This document shows positions 6,312-13,805 of a stretch of DNA of 18,973 nucleotides, in pieces. Under the pieces are notes generated by a model. That model was not told the origin of the DNA. It saw only the letters and a list, made by a program, of their open reading frames with translations, and ran no database searches. Position numbers and translations under genes: made by a program. The stretch is from the NCBI GenBank assembly GCA_903847545.1, contig CAINDZ010000034.1, positions 1 through 18,973 on the forward strand. The letters are read 5' to 3'. The DNA is from an uncultured bacterium (lineage in GTDB: Bacteria; Krumholzibacteriota; Krumholzibacteriia; LZORAL124-64-63). Each line of letters opens with the position of its first letter. The stretch's first letter is position 1.

Positions 6312-7721
6312 ATGTCAGGCTGGTGTCCGCTCGATGAACTGGTGCATTGGGAGCTCGTCCAGGCCCGCGAGGAGGGGAAGGACGTCGCGGACCTCGTCGC
6401 GCGGCTCGCGGCCCTCCAGTCGCACGCCGGCACGGAACGGGGCGACCCCGCTCGCGACGAGGCCCTTGCGGCGCTCGCCAGCGAAGCGCTTTCGCGCCCC
6501 GTGGCGCCGGACTTCCCCTTCGAGGAGCCGAACGCGCTCGACGCGATCAGGCGCGCCCGGCCCGCGGGACCGCGTGATCTCGAAGTGACGGTCGCGGACG
6601 AGGCGATGCTCGACCGCTTCCACGGCGCCTGGCTTGGCCGGTCGATCGGCTGCAGCCTCGGCCTGCCGCTCGAGGTCGACCCGTTCACCGGCGGCCTTCC
6701 GGGGGCGCCGGGCTGGCAGTGCGTCCAGCGCTGGTTCGCGGGCGCCGACGCCTGGCCCATCGCCGGCTACACGCCCAGGGAATCGCGCGCCGAGGCGGAG
6801 CATGGCCTCGCCGTCCGCCGCGAGCGCGGCGCCTGCCGCGAGGACATCCGGCGCATGGAGCCGGACGACGACATCCGCTACACGGTGCTTGGCCTGCTGC
6901 TGCTGGAGCGCCACGGCTTCGCGTTCGACTCCTGGGACGTCGGGAAGATGTGGCACGAGGTCCTGCCCTACGGCGCCGTCTGCACCGCCGAGACACAGGC
7001 CTACCTGAACTTCGCGCAGGTCACCAGCCACCTCAACGCGCCGAAGCCCGCGGACTTCCGCGCGAGGCTCGACTGGGTTCGCACGCACCTCAACCCGTAC
7101 CGCGAGTGGATCGGCGCCCAGATCCGGGTCGATGCCTACGGCTATGCGGCGGCGTTCCGTCCCGAGCGCGCGGCCGCACTTGCCTGGGAGGACGCCTCGT
7201 TCAGCCACGTGAAGAACGGGGTCTACGGCGCGATGTTCTGCGCGGCGATGATCGCGGCCGCCTTTGGCGTGGTCGACGGCCGCGCCTGCGTCGAGGCCGG
7301 ACTGGCGGAAATCCCGGCGCGCTCGCGCCTTGCCGCCGACGTGCGGGCCGCCATCGCGATCGCCGAATCGTCGTCCACGCCGCTGGAACTGGTCGAGCGG
7401 ATCGAGAAGGCCTTCGGCCACTATTTCTGGGTGCACACGAACAACAACACCGCGCTGGTCGCGGCGGCCATCGTGTTCGCCCGTGACGACTTCGAGGCGG
7501 CGGTGACCACGGCCGTGCTGGGCGGCTGGGACACCGACTGCAATGGCGCCACCGTGGGCTCCATCATGGGGGCCATGGTCGGCGCGTCGCGCATCCCGGA
7601 GCACTGGAAAGCGCCGCTGGGGGACACGCTCTGCGCCGGCATCCCCGGGTTCGACCCGATCGCGATCAGCGCGTGCGCGGCGCGGTCGCTGGCGTTGTGG
7701 AAGAGGCTGGGGCGGGAATGA
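6312..7721 (+). CDS. ADP-ribosylglycohydrolase (DraG/ARH) family protein
   Basis: The product is 469 residues from ATG at 6312, with GGGAGG upstream. The reading frame stays open far upstream, but that part overlaps paralogue 3 in another frame and is not coding. The ARH fold begins near residue 101 (DRFHGAWLGRSIGCSLG). The magnesium-binding acidic motifs are visible as EPDDDIRYT (183-191) and GWDTDCNGATVGSIMG (405-420). Family members remove ADP-ribose from proteins, nucleic acids or small molecules, or act on related ribosyl substrates. The first 100 residues are an extra helical region with no recognised domain. There is no signal peptide, so it is cytoplasmic. No ADP-ribosyltransferase partner is present nearby and the substrate cannot be named. 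It ends convergently with the GH123-like gene, with a palindromic repeat between them. Confidence 0.9.
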   Translation: MSGWCPLDELVHWELVQAREEGKDVADLVARLAALQSHAGTERGDPARDEALAALASEALSRPVAPDFPFEEPNALDAIRRARPAGPRDLEVTVADEAMLDRFHGAWLGRSIGCSLGLPLEVDPFTGGLPGAPGWQCVQRWFAGADAWPIAGYTPRESRAEAEHGLAVRRERGACREDIRRMEPDDDIRYTVLGLLLLERHGFAFDSWDVGKMWHEVLPYGAVCTAETQAYLNFAQVTSHLNAPKPADFRARLDWVRTHLNPYREWIGAQIRVDAYGYAAAFRPERAAALAWEDASFSHVKNGVYGAMFCAAMIAAAFGVVDGRACVEAGLAEIPARSRLAADVRAAIAIAESSSTPLELVERIEKAFGHYFWVHTNNNTALVAAAIVFARDDFEAAVTTAVLGGWDTDCNGATVGSIMGAMVGASRIPEHWKAPLGDTLCAGIPGFDPIAISACAARSLALWKRLGRE

Positions 7722-7733
7722 CGAGGCGGAAGT

Positions 7734-7782
7734 GCGCCGGCGCAACTCTCCCAATGTCGTGAGAGTTGCGCCGGCGCAAGTC
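7734..7782 (-). repeat. 49-base palindromic repeat, full copy 1
   Basis: The arms GCGCCGGCGCAACTCTC (7734-7750) and GAGAGTTGCGCCGGCGC (7761-7777) are exact reverse complements around a 10-base loop, giving a 17-base hairpin stem, with AAGTC trailing. It lies between convergent genes, 12 bases after one stop and 23 after the other. Strand is given relative to the minus-strand GH123-like gene because that orientation matches the other copies. Confidence 0.9.
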
Positions 7783-7805
7783 GTTCCTCGACGATGTCGG
7801 CAGCC

Positions 7806-10451
7806 CTACTTCACCAACGACATCGCCTTCGTCTCGCAGTACGCCCCCGCCTGCAACCTGTACAGGTACACGCCCGCCGCCACGCCGCGGCCGCGATCAT
7901 CCGTCCCGTCCCAGGTCACGTCGTGGCGACCCGCCTCCAGCACGGCATCGGCCAGCAACGTCTTCACCAGCCGCCCCGCCAGGTCGTACACGCGCAGCGT
8001 GGCCTGGTCGTCGCGCGACAGCGTGAAGGACAGGCGCGTCGCCGGGTTGAACGGGTTGGGCACGGCATCGTACAGGTGGTGGTCCGCGCCGGGTGACGGG
8101 ACGTCGTCGCCCACGCCCGAGGCCACGTGCGGCACGATGTCCATGTAGTTGAGCATCGTGTAGTAGTCGGCTATGCCGATCTCCATCGTCAGCTTCGCGT
8201 CGTGGATGGCGATGGTCGCCGAGCGCACGACGTTGCCGACGGTCGTCTCGTCGTTCAGCAGGGGCACGCCCTCGACCACGATCTTCCCGTGGTCGTAGCT
8301 CTTGCCGGGCCAGCCGGCCGACACCGTCACGTCGTAGGTGCCTGCGGGCAGGTCGAACTCGAAGACGCCCGGACGGCCGTAGTCCGAGTAGAGGATGCTG
8401 TTCTGCAGCACGTTCGGCCCCGACGGCACCCAGCCGTACGACCAGAAGGCGCTCGGCGAGCTGTACCAGCCGTAGCCGTTGGCCGCGCTGTAGTCGGCGC
8501 CGCCGATCTTCAGGTACGTCTTGCCGCCGACCACCAGCGGGTTGGCGGTGGGCTCGCCGGCGGGATTCTGGAAGTTGATGTAGTAGCTGCCGGGCGCGCC
8601 CTGGGCGCGGGGGTGCGTAGACGTCGGGTAGATCGCGGGCAGCGACGCGATCTCACCGGCGTTCAGCTGGCCGACCAGGCGCCGCAGGTTGGTCAGGAAC
8701 TCGGCGTCCTGCGTGTAGCTGGCCACGCCGCCGATCACCTTGTCGACCTGCGTGTCGGCGGCGGTCGCCACGCCGGCGGCGGGGAGCGCGGCGTCGTTCA
8801 TCACGCGCAGGTACTCGTAGTCCTCGAGGCCGTCGCGCAGCAGCTCCATGCGGATCGACGGCACCGGGCGCTGGTTGTTCGAGCCGTAGGCGATGGGCGT
8901 GTTCGTCGGCGACGGCGGGTAGAGCAGGTTCGTATATCCGTTGTTGGCTGTCGGCGCCGGATTCGTCCAGGGGTTGGTCGACCAGTCGATGATGTTGTCG
9001 TGCATCAGCCCGCGCAGGCGGTACTTCCAGAAGAACCAGCCCATCAGCCGGCTGTCGATGCCCGGATGGTCCAGCGTGAACGGGTTCGAGTACGGCGCGA
9101 CCAGGCCCGGCAGGTAGTACAGCCAGGACGTCTCGCCGTGGTTCGCCTCGCGGTCGGCGGCTGCCGCCGGGTCGTAAAGGCCGGCGTACGTCAGCCAGGT
9201 GTCGACCTGTCCGTCATTGACATAATTCACGTTGCCGGTGATGGCCGGCTTGGGCTCCTCGGAGACCATCAGGCGCAGGTCGGGCGCGGCGGCCTTGAGG
9301 TAGCGCGAGTGCCAGGCGATGGCATCGTAGTCGGCCTGGTCGACCGGCTCGTTGGCCATGAAGTAGTACGACTTGTCCAGGTAGCCCAGGCCGGCCAGGT
9401 AGTTGCGCAGCGCGCCGACGTAGGCGAACCACTTCAGGTTGTAGGCCGAGGTGGGATTGTTCGCCGTGTACCAGTCGCCGGCGCCGAGGCCGGTGCCGCA
9501 CATCGACGATGGCCGCGGGTCCACCGAGGGGTCGCCCCACATGGGGCCGACGGCCAGGTACGACGGGAACCCGACGCCGTCGTTGAACGGCGCCGTGAAT
9601 TGCCCGCCCAGCAGTCCCGAGCCGCCCAGCCAGCGCGCGGCCGGCATCTCGAAGCCCCAGATGCCGTCGGGGTCGGACAACGTCTGCGTCGCGCAGTTGT
9701 AGCTGACGAGCGGCGCGCCGCCGGACGTGGTAAGGCCGTTCGGCCACAACGGCACCTGCGGCGTCAGCCGGTGGTCGATGAAGAACTGCCGCCACTTGTC
9801 CATGAATGCCCAGTCGCTGAAGCCGGCGCCGTACTTCGTCAGCACGTCCTGCTGTGAGAAGCCGAGGCTGGAGGCGACGCTCAGGTTGCCCGGCAGCTCG
9901 AAGTCGAACACATGCAGGGCGACCGGCACCGCGATGCCGCCCACCGTCACGTTGGCGGTGTAGTTTCCGGCCGGCGTCGAGGGCGGCACCTGCAGCGTGA
10001 TCCAGAACGCCGTGTTCTGCCCCGCCGTCAGCGCCACGGTGGCGCCGTTCTCGAGCGGCCACAGCGGGTCGGGATACTCGCCGGTGCCGCCGCGCATGTC
10101 GGTGGCCGACGTCACGGTGACGTACTTCACCTGGTACATCAGTTGCGTGATACCCGCGCCGAAGCTGCCGCACGATACGGTGACGTTGCCCGAGGCCGCC
10201 GGCTTGACGACGACCAGGAACGGCTCGAACTCGTTGCGCGCCGCGTACACCTGCACCGCCGACTTGGAGGTGGCCGGGACGGCGTCGGTCTTGAACACCT
10301 TCACGGTGGGCGGGCACGTCCAGAGGTTGTACGACGCGGTCGACTGGGTCAGGCGGTAGGTGCCCGTCTCGAGTTGGGCGCCGGCGCGCGGCGGGGCGCA
10401 GGCGGCGAGCGCCACGAACAGGCCGGTCAGGAAGCGTTGCGAGAGTCTCAT
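7806..10451 (-). CDS. Secreted GH123/DUF4091-like multidomain protein with sorting domain
   Basis: The product is 881 residues. Residues 1-25 are a signal peptide. Residues 46-185 form a beta-sandwich-like region. Residues 186-600 resemble the DUF4091/GH123 catalytic barrel: FMANEPVDQADYDAI (364-378), MGWFFWKYRLRGLM (470-483) and RMELLRDGLEDYEYLRVMN (534-552), the last being a hallmark of the family. Residues 620-775 look like a galactose-binding-type carbohydrate module (FEFDLPAGTYDVTVSAGW). Residues 790-881 are a FlgD-Ig-like sorting domain (VPNPFNPATRLSFTL, VTWDGTDDRGRG). Characterised GH123 enzymes are beta-N-acetylgalactosaminidases with an Asp-Glu pair; here the corresponding motif appears to read NEP (367-369), so activity or specificity may differ. 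The start at 10451 has a G-rich but poor ribosome binding site. It follows the gene at 10481-11233 by 29 bases and is probably co-transcribed with it. Confidence 0.82.
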   Translation of the reverse strand: MRLSQRFLTGLFVALAACAPPRAGAQLETGTYRLTQSTASYNLWTCPPTVKVFKTDAVPATSKSAVQVYAARNEFEPFLVVVKPAASGNVTVSCGSFGAGITQLMYQVKYVTVTSATDMRGGTGEYPDPLWPLENGATVALTAGQNTAFWITLQVPPSTPAGNYTANVTVGGIAVPVALHVFDFELPGNLSVASSLGFSQQDVLTKYGAGFSDWAFMDKWRQFFIDHRLTPQVPLWPNGLTTSGGAPLVSYNCATQTLSDPDGIWGFEMPAARWLGGSGLLGGQFTAPFNDGVGFPSYLAVGPMWGDPSVDPRPSSMCGTGLGAGDWYTANNPTSAYNLKWFAYVGALRNYLAGLGYLDKSYYFMANEPVDQADYDAIAWHSRYLKAAAPDLRLMVSEEPKPAITGNVNYVNDGQVDTWLTYAGLYDPAAAADREANHGETSWLYYLPGLVAPYSNPFTLDHPGIDSRLMGWFFWKYRLRGLMHDNIIDWSTNPWTNPAPTANNGYTNLLYPPSPTNTPIAYGSNNQRPVPSIRMELLRDGLEDYEYLRVMNDAALPAAGVATAADTQVDKVIGGVASYTQDAEFLTNLRRLVGQLNAGEIASLPAIYPTSTHPRAQGAPGSYYINFQNPAGEPTANPLVVGGKTYLKIGGADYSAANGYGWYSSPSAFWSYGWVPSGPNVLQNSILYSDYGRPGVFEFDLPAGTYDVTVSAGWPGKSYDHGKIVVEGVPLLNDETTVGNVVRSATIAIHDAKLTMEIGIADYYTMLNYMDIVPHVASGVGDDVPSPGADHHLYDAVPNPFNPATRLSFTLSRDDQATLRVYDLAGRLVKTLLADAVLEAGRHDVTWDGTDDRGRGVAAGVYLYRLQAGAYCETKAMSLVK

Positions 10452-10480
10452 GGGCCCCCCGGGGCAGTAGAGTGAAAGGG

Positions 10481-11233
10481 TCAGTTCCCGTGCCGGCGGT
10501 GGTCGTCGGACTTGCCGTGCGGCTTGTTGTCGTTGCCGTTGGGCTTATCATCATGGCCGTGCGGCTTGTCATCATCGCCGCGGGGCTTGTCGCCCTTGCC
10601 GCCCTCGGCCTTGTCCTCACCCTTGCCCTCGCGCCCGCCGTGCCGCGAGCGGTACTCGCGCACCATCACCGAGCGCACGTCGCGGCCGGAGGACCGCCAC
10701 TTCATCGCCGTCTCGAGCGGCACGCCGTAGTAGTCGCGGATCACCTGTGCGCCGACCAGGTGGCGGATCTCTTCGTCGTTCAGCTTCATCACGTGGCGAT
10801 GGTCGCGCCGGTACTTGCGCCAGTGGCCGTAGGCCTTGCCGTAGGGCGGGCCCGGGTCGCGGGCCACCGCCGGGAAGAAGGCGACCACCGGCACGTGGCA
10901 GCGCTGCGAGACCTCGAACCAGCCGAGGCCCTGCTTGCGCAGCGCGAAGATGGCGTCGGGATCCATGTCGCCGTTGGCGCTGAGGAACAGCGCCACGGCC
11001 AGGTCGTCGGGGTCGGGATAGCAGCGCTCCTGCCAGCCCTCGACGTCGCGCGGCTCGCGGTCGAAGTAGCGCGACGTGATGGAGACGAACAGGCGCGCAT
11101 CGTCGCCCGCGTGCACGTTGGCGCCGAAGTTGACGTCGACGCCGGCCTGCGCCGCGGCGCCGCAGGCCAGGAGCGCCCCCAGGACGAGTGTCGCGAGTGT
11201 CTTGATGGCGCCCGACCTCCGGTTCGGCCACAT
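10481..11233 (-). CDS. Exported protein of unknown function with charged, repetitive C-terminal tail
   Basis: From ATG at 11233 the product is 250 residues. I do not recognise the family. A hydrophobic export segment (TLATLVLGALLACGAAAQAG) ends either at a weak lipobox (LLAC) or at AAAQA. The middle has two similar helical modules, AIFALRKQGLGWFEVSQRC and VIRDYYGVPLETAMKWRSSG, with a conserved-looking PPYGKAYGHWRKY between them. The last 55 residues are rich in Lys, Asp, Gly, His and Asn, with degenerate units DDKPHGH, DDKPNGN, DNKPHGK that could bind metal or polyanions. The start is uncertain: ATG at 11233 has no ribosome binding site, while a strong GGAGG (11216-11220) lies 9 bases before an in-frame ATC at 11206 that would begin a cleaner signal peptide. 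TTG at 11284 is another option. It precedes the GH123-like gene by 29 bases. Confidence 0.75.
   Translation of the reverse strand: MWPNRRSGAIKTLATLVLGALLACGAAAQAGVDVNFGANVHAGDDARLFVSITSRYFDREPRDVEGWQERCYPDPDDLAVALFLSANGDMDPDAIFALRKQGLGWFEVSQRCHVPVVAFFPAVARDPGPPYGKAYGHWRKYRRDHRHVMKLNDEEIRHLVGAQVIRDYYGVPLETAMKWRSSGRDVRSVMVREYRSRHGGREGKGEDKAEGGKGDKPRGDDDKPHGHDDKPNGNDNKPHGKSDDHRRHGN
10491..10590 (-). repeat. Degenerate short tandem repeat inside the tail of the exported protein
   Basis: Imperfect units of about 21-24 bases encode successive KPxG-centred heptads to octads (for example DDKPHGH, DDKPNGN, DNKPHGK). The units differ mostly by codon-level changes, as expected for an expanding and diverging low-complexity tail. 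The boundaries are approximate. Confidence 0.5.
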
Positions 11234-11414
11234 GGCACGGCTCACAACGCGCACGACCGGCGTGCGAGAAGGACAATCTAGCAACCGCCGTTCCCTTCCG
11301 CCGGGGGGCGGAGGGCCTGTGGCGATGTTGTTGTGGGGCAGTTGGTTATGGGAACAGCGCCGCCGTGGTGCCGCTGCCCTCCCGGAGGGTCCATTGCGAG
11401 TTGCGCGGGTGAGG

Positions 11415-11463
11415 GCGCCGGCGCAAGTCTCCCGCTGTCGTGAGAGTTGCGCCGGCGCAAGTC
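11415..11463 (-). repeat. 49-base palindromic repeat, full copy 2
   Basis: Same length and layout as copy 1, with one mismatch in the stem (AAGTCTC against GAGAGTT). It lies 22 bases past the stop of the PQQ-type propeller gene. The wider gene-free stretch 11234-11485 holds otherwise only G/C-rich sequence and the presumed leader of the exported-protein gene; I saw no convincing promoter there. Confidence 0.9.
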
Positions 11464-11485
11464 GGGATGGCCGCGGGCGGTCCTG

Positions 11486-12802
11486 TCAGCGCAGGGCGTA
11501 GAAGTTGCCGTCGAGGCTCCCGAAGTAGACCACGCCGTCGACCACCGCGGGCGAGGCCATGATGCCGCCCACGGTCGTGAAGCGGTAGAAGTCGATGTAC
11601 ATGTCGCCGAAGTCGCCGGTCACGGGATGGAACGCGGCCTGGTCCAGGCGCAGGTCGGCGTCGAGCAGCTTCAGCGGGTCGCGTCGCGAGCCCTCGGTGC
11701 GGAACGTCCAGTCGACGGCCCCGGTCCGCGCGTCGAAGGCGGTGAGCGTGCCGTTGTGGCAGCCCACATAGGCGCGCGGTCCGCACAGCGCCGCCGACGA
11801 GAACACGTAGGCCTTCGTGTCTGCGTTGAAGAGGAGGCGGCCCGTCTTCGCGTCGAGCGCGAAGAAGCGCGAGCTGTCGGAGGTCCCGGCGTAGACGATG
11901 CCGTCGCGGACGGCCGGCGTGCCGATGACCCACGACTTGCCGGTCGGGTAGTCCCACAGGCGTCGGCCGGTGGCCGCCTCCAGCGCGTACACGTGGGCGT
12001 CGCGGCAGCCGACATAGACGACGCCGTCGGCGACCGCGCACGACGACTGGAAGCCCTCCTGGTTGTGGATCGCGGGATCGACCCCGGCCTGGAACTTCCA
12101 TTTCACCGCGCCGGTGCGCGCCTCGAGCGCGTAGACGCGGCTGTCCCAGCTGCCGACGAAGACCAGGCCGCCGGCCACCGCGGGTGAGGCGTGCACCACG
12201 TTGCCCGTGCGGAACGACCACTGCAGCACGCCGGTCGCGGCGTCGACCGCATAGACGCCGCCGTCGCCGGCGCCGAAGAAGACCAGGCCATCGCTGACGG
12301 CCGGCGACGACGTGAACACGTCCCACGCGTCGGGCATCGTCTGGGTGGCGGGCGGGTAGCCGTGCAGCCCGCGCGCCTCGAAGCGCCGCTCGGCCTCGAT
12401 GGCGCACACCCACTTCGGCGCGCCCGTCGCCGCATCGAGCGCCGCCAGCGACCCCGCCGACGACGTGAAGTAGACCGTGCCCCCGGCCACGGCCGGCGTG
12501 CAGGCGATGGGCATCCGCGACTTGAACTTCCACGCCTCCTTGCCGGTGGCCGCGTCCAGCGCGTGCAGGTGCCCGTCCAGCGCCCCGAAGTACACGACGC
12601 CGCCCGCGACGGCGGGGCTGCCGACGATGGCCCCGCCTGCGGTGAAGGTCCACTTCACCTCGCCCTTCGGCGCGGGACCCGTGGCTGGGTAAACGCCGGT
12701 GCGGGCCACGTCGCCGTGGAACGTGGCCTGGGCGCGGGCCGGCGCGGTGGCGGCGGCGATGACGAACAGGGCGATGATCGGGAGCATGACGGTGCGCGAC
12801 AT
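11486..12802 (-). CDS. Secreted PQQ-type (BamB-like) beta-propeller protein
   Basis: The product is 438 residues from ATG at 12802, with AGGAGA upstream. Residues 1-25 are a signal peptide without a lipobox. The rest is about eight repeats of some 40 residues with the pattern 'SPAV..G.VYFG..DG..YALDAATG...W.F' (for example GGVVYFGALDGHLHALDAAT, DGVVYVGCRDAHVYALEAAT, DGVVYFGSLDGNFYALR), which is the tryptophan-docking PQQ/quinoprotein-like propeller. There is no full set of PQQ- and calcium-binding dehydrogenase residues, and the protein is shorter than methanol or glucose dehydrogenases. It is therefore more likely a scaffold or binding propeller, as in BamB, than an enzyme. It does not sit with outer-membrane assembly genes, so the symbol bamB is not justified. 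A palindromic repeat flanks each side. Confidence 0.88.
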   Translation of the reverse strand: MSRTVMLPIIALFVIAAATAPARAQATFHGDVARTGVYPATGPAPKGEVKWTFTAGGAIVGSPAVAGGVVYFGALDGHLHALDAATGKEAWKFKSRMPIACTPAVAGGTVYFTSSAGSLAALDAATGAPKWVCAIEAERRFEARGLHGYPPATQTMPDAWDVFTSSPAVSDGLVFFGAGDGGVYAVDAATGVLQWSFRTGNVVHASPAVAGGLVFVGSWDSRVYALEARTGAVKWKFQAGVDPAIHNQEGFQSSCAVADGVVYVGCRDAHVYALEAATGRRLWDYPTGKSWVIGTPAVRDGIVYAGTSDSSRFFALDAKTGRLLFNADTKAYVFSSAALCGPRAYVGCHNGTLTAFDARTGAVDWTFRTEGSRRDPLKLLDADLRLDQAAFHPVTGDFGDMYIDFYRFTTVGGIMASPAVVDGVVYFGSLDGNFYALR

Positions 12803-12901
12803 GGCGGACGTCTCCTGGCTGGGCGGGGCTGCGGATCAGCGAGAGGAATATCTACGTCAGGCAGGGGAGTTCGGTTGCGGCGGCGGCCCCGGAAAAGAAC
12901 G

Positions 12902-12950
12902 GCGCCGGCGCAAGTCTCCCACTTCCGTGAGAGTTGCGCCGGCGCAAGTG
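12902..12950 (-). repeat. 49-base palindromic repeat, full copy 3
   Basis: Same length as copies 1 and 2 without insertions, but the loop is diverged (ACTTCCGT). It lies 18 bases past the stop of the HMA-like gene ending at 12969. Read in that gene's direction it is followed by TTCTTTT, so this copy alone looks like a conventional intrinsic terminator. Confidence 0.9.
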
Positions 12951-12968
12951 CAACGGTCGAGGCGGGAC

Positions 12969-13352
12969 CTACTTCTTCTTCCCGCAGGTCGCCTTGCTGG
13001 GGCACGCGCCGCAGCCGCTGTGCTCGCCCGAACCCTCGGCCGCCTGCACGCCCTCGAACTTGGCCTCGGCGGCGACCTTCGTCACGACGGCGGTCAGCGC
13101 GTCGGGGTTGGTCTTCTCGGGGTTGAAGGTGACGATGAACTTGCCGGCTTCGGCGTCGGCCTTCGCCGCGGTCACGCCCTTGACCTTCGTCAGCGCCTTG
13201 GTCAGGTCCTTGACCATGTCGGCGTTGTCCAGGTGGGGCACGGCGTAGGTGGCCGTCTCGGACGGCTTGTCCTTCGCCAGCGAGGCGGTGGGGGCGGCCA
13301 GCGCCAACACGGCGAAGGCCAGCAGGGCCAGGGTGAACATCCGGTTGCGCAT
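12969..13352 (-). CDS. Exported HMA-like protein with Cys-rich C-terminus
   Basis: The product is 127 residues from ATG at 13352, with AAGGAG upstream. Residues 1-26 are a signal peptide. Residues 34-95 follow the heavy-metal-associated (HMA) ferredoxin-like pattern: AVPHLDNADMVKDLTKAL, then KFIVTFNPEKTNPDALTAVV. The usual metal-binding CxxC in the first loop is absent, replaced by PHLDNAD. Instead the last 14 residues contain Cys114, Cys117 and Cys123 (CGACPSKATC). This suggests that metal or disulfide chemistry has moved to the tail. It is the third gene of the polyferredoxin operon, 45 bases after the previous stop, and is followed by repeat copy 3. The biochemical role is unknown; metal trafficking or redox relay outside the cytoplasm are both possible. 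Confidence 0.82.
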   Translation of the reverse strand: MRNRMFTLALLAFAVLALAAPTASLAKDKPSETATYAVPHLDNADMVKDLTKALTKVKGVTAAKADAEAGKFIVTFNPEKTNPDALTAVVTKVAAEAKFEGVQAAEGSGEHSGCGACPSKATCGKKK

Positions 13353-13397
13353 GATCGGTACTCCTTGGTTGTGGGTCATCACTCGACTCTTCACTCG

Positions 13398-13805
13398 CTA
13401 CTCGTCCACGTCCGCAATCTTCTCGCCATCCATCTCGACGACCTGGTACACGCCGAACAGGTACTCGCCGGTGGCCGCGACCTGCACCGGCGCCTCGAGC
13501 GCCTCGCGGATCGCCGCCGGGTTCGTGCGCGCCGGGTCGTAGGTCACGTCCAGCCGCGCTCGCGAGGCGAAGGCGGTGCACGACAGCACGCCGTCCACGT
13601 CCTTCAGCTGCGCCGCCGCGCGCTCGGCCGTGTCGACGCACTTGACGCCCTCGACGACCAGCCGCGCCGTGCGCGTTTCCATCCCGGGCGCCGCCGCCGC
13701 GAACGTGTGCTCCAGGCTGGGCGCCACCAGCAGCCTCGAGCCGCCGATGCCGGCCGCCGTGCAGGCGACCACCAGCACGGGGATGATCCACGCGGGCGCC
13801 CTCAT
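13398..13805 (-). CDS. Membrane-anchored HMA-like domain protein
   Basis: The product is 135 residues from ATG at 13805, which has GGAGG upstream and overlaps the polyferredoxin stop by 4 bases. Residues 5-28 form a hydrophobic anchor or uncleaved signal. Residues 46-107 follow the HMA fold pattern (TARLVVEGVKCVDTAERAAA, then LDVTYDPARTNPAAIREAL). Only one Cys of the usual CxxC loop is kept (Cys56 in GVKCVDTA); a second Cys lies at 76. The tail from 108 is unrecognised. Co-translation with a membrane polyferredoxin and proximity to a second HMA-like protein suggest an extracytoplasmic redox or metal-handling unit. A classical Cys-pair metallochaperone is unlikely. Confidence 0.82.
   Translation of the reverse strand: MRAPAWIIPVLVVACTAAGIGGSRLLVAPSLEHTFAAAAPGMETRTARLVVEGVKCVDTAERAAAQLKDVDGVLSCTAFASRARLDVTYDPARTNPAAIREALEAPVQVAATGEYLFGVYQVVEMDGEKIADVDE

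Noticed and set aside
11278..11501. Small open frames in the gap between the exported-protein and propeller genes
   Set aside because: They run through the palindromic repeat, lack ribosome binding sites and resemble no protein.
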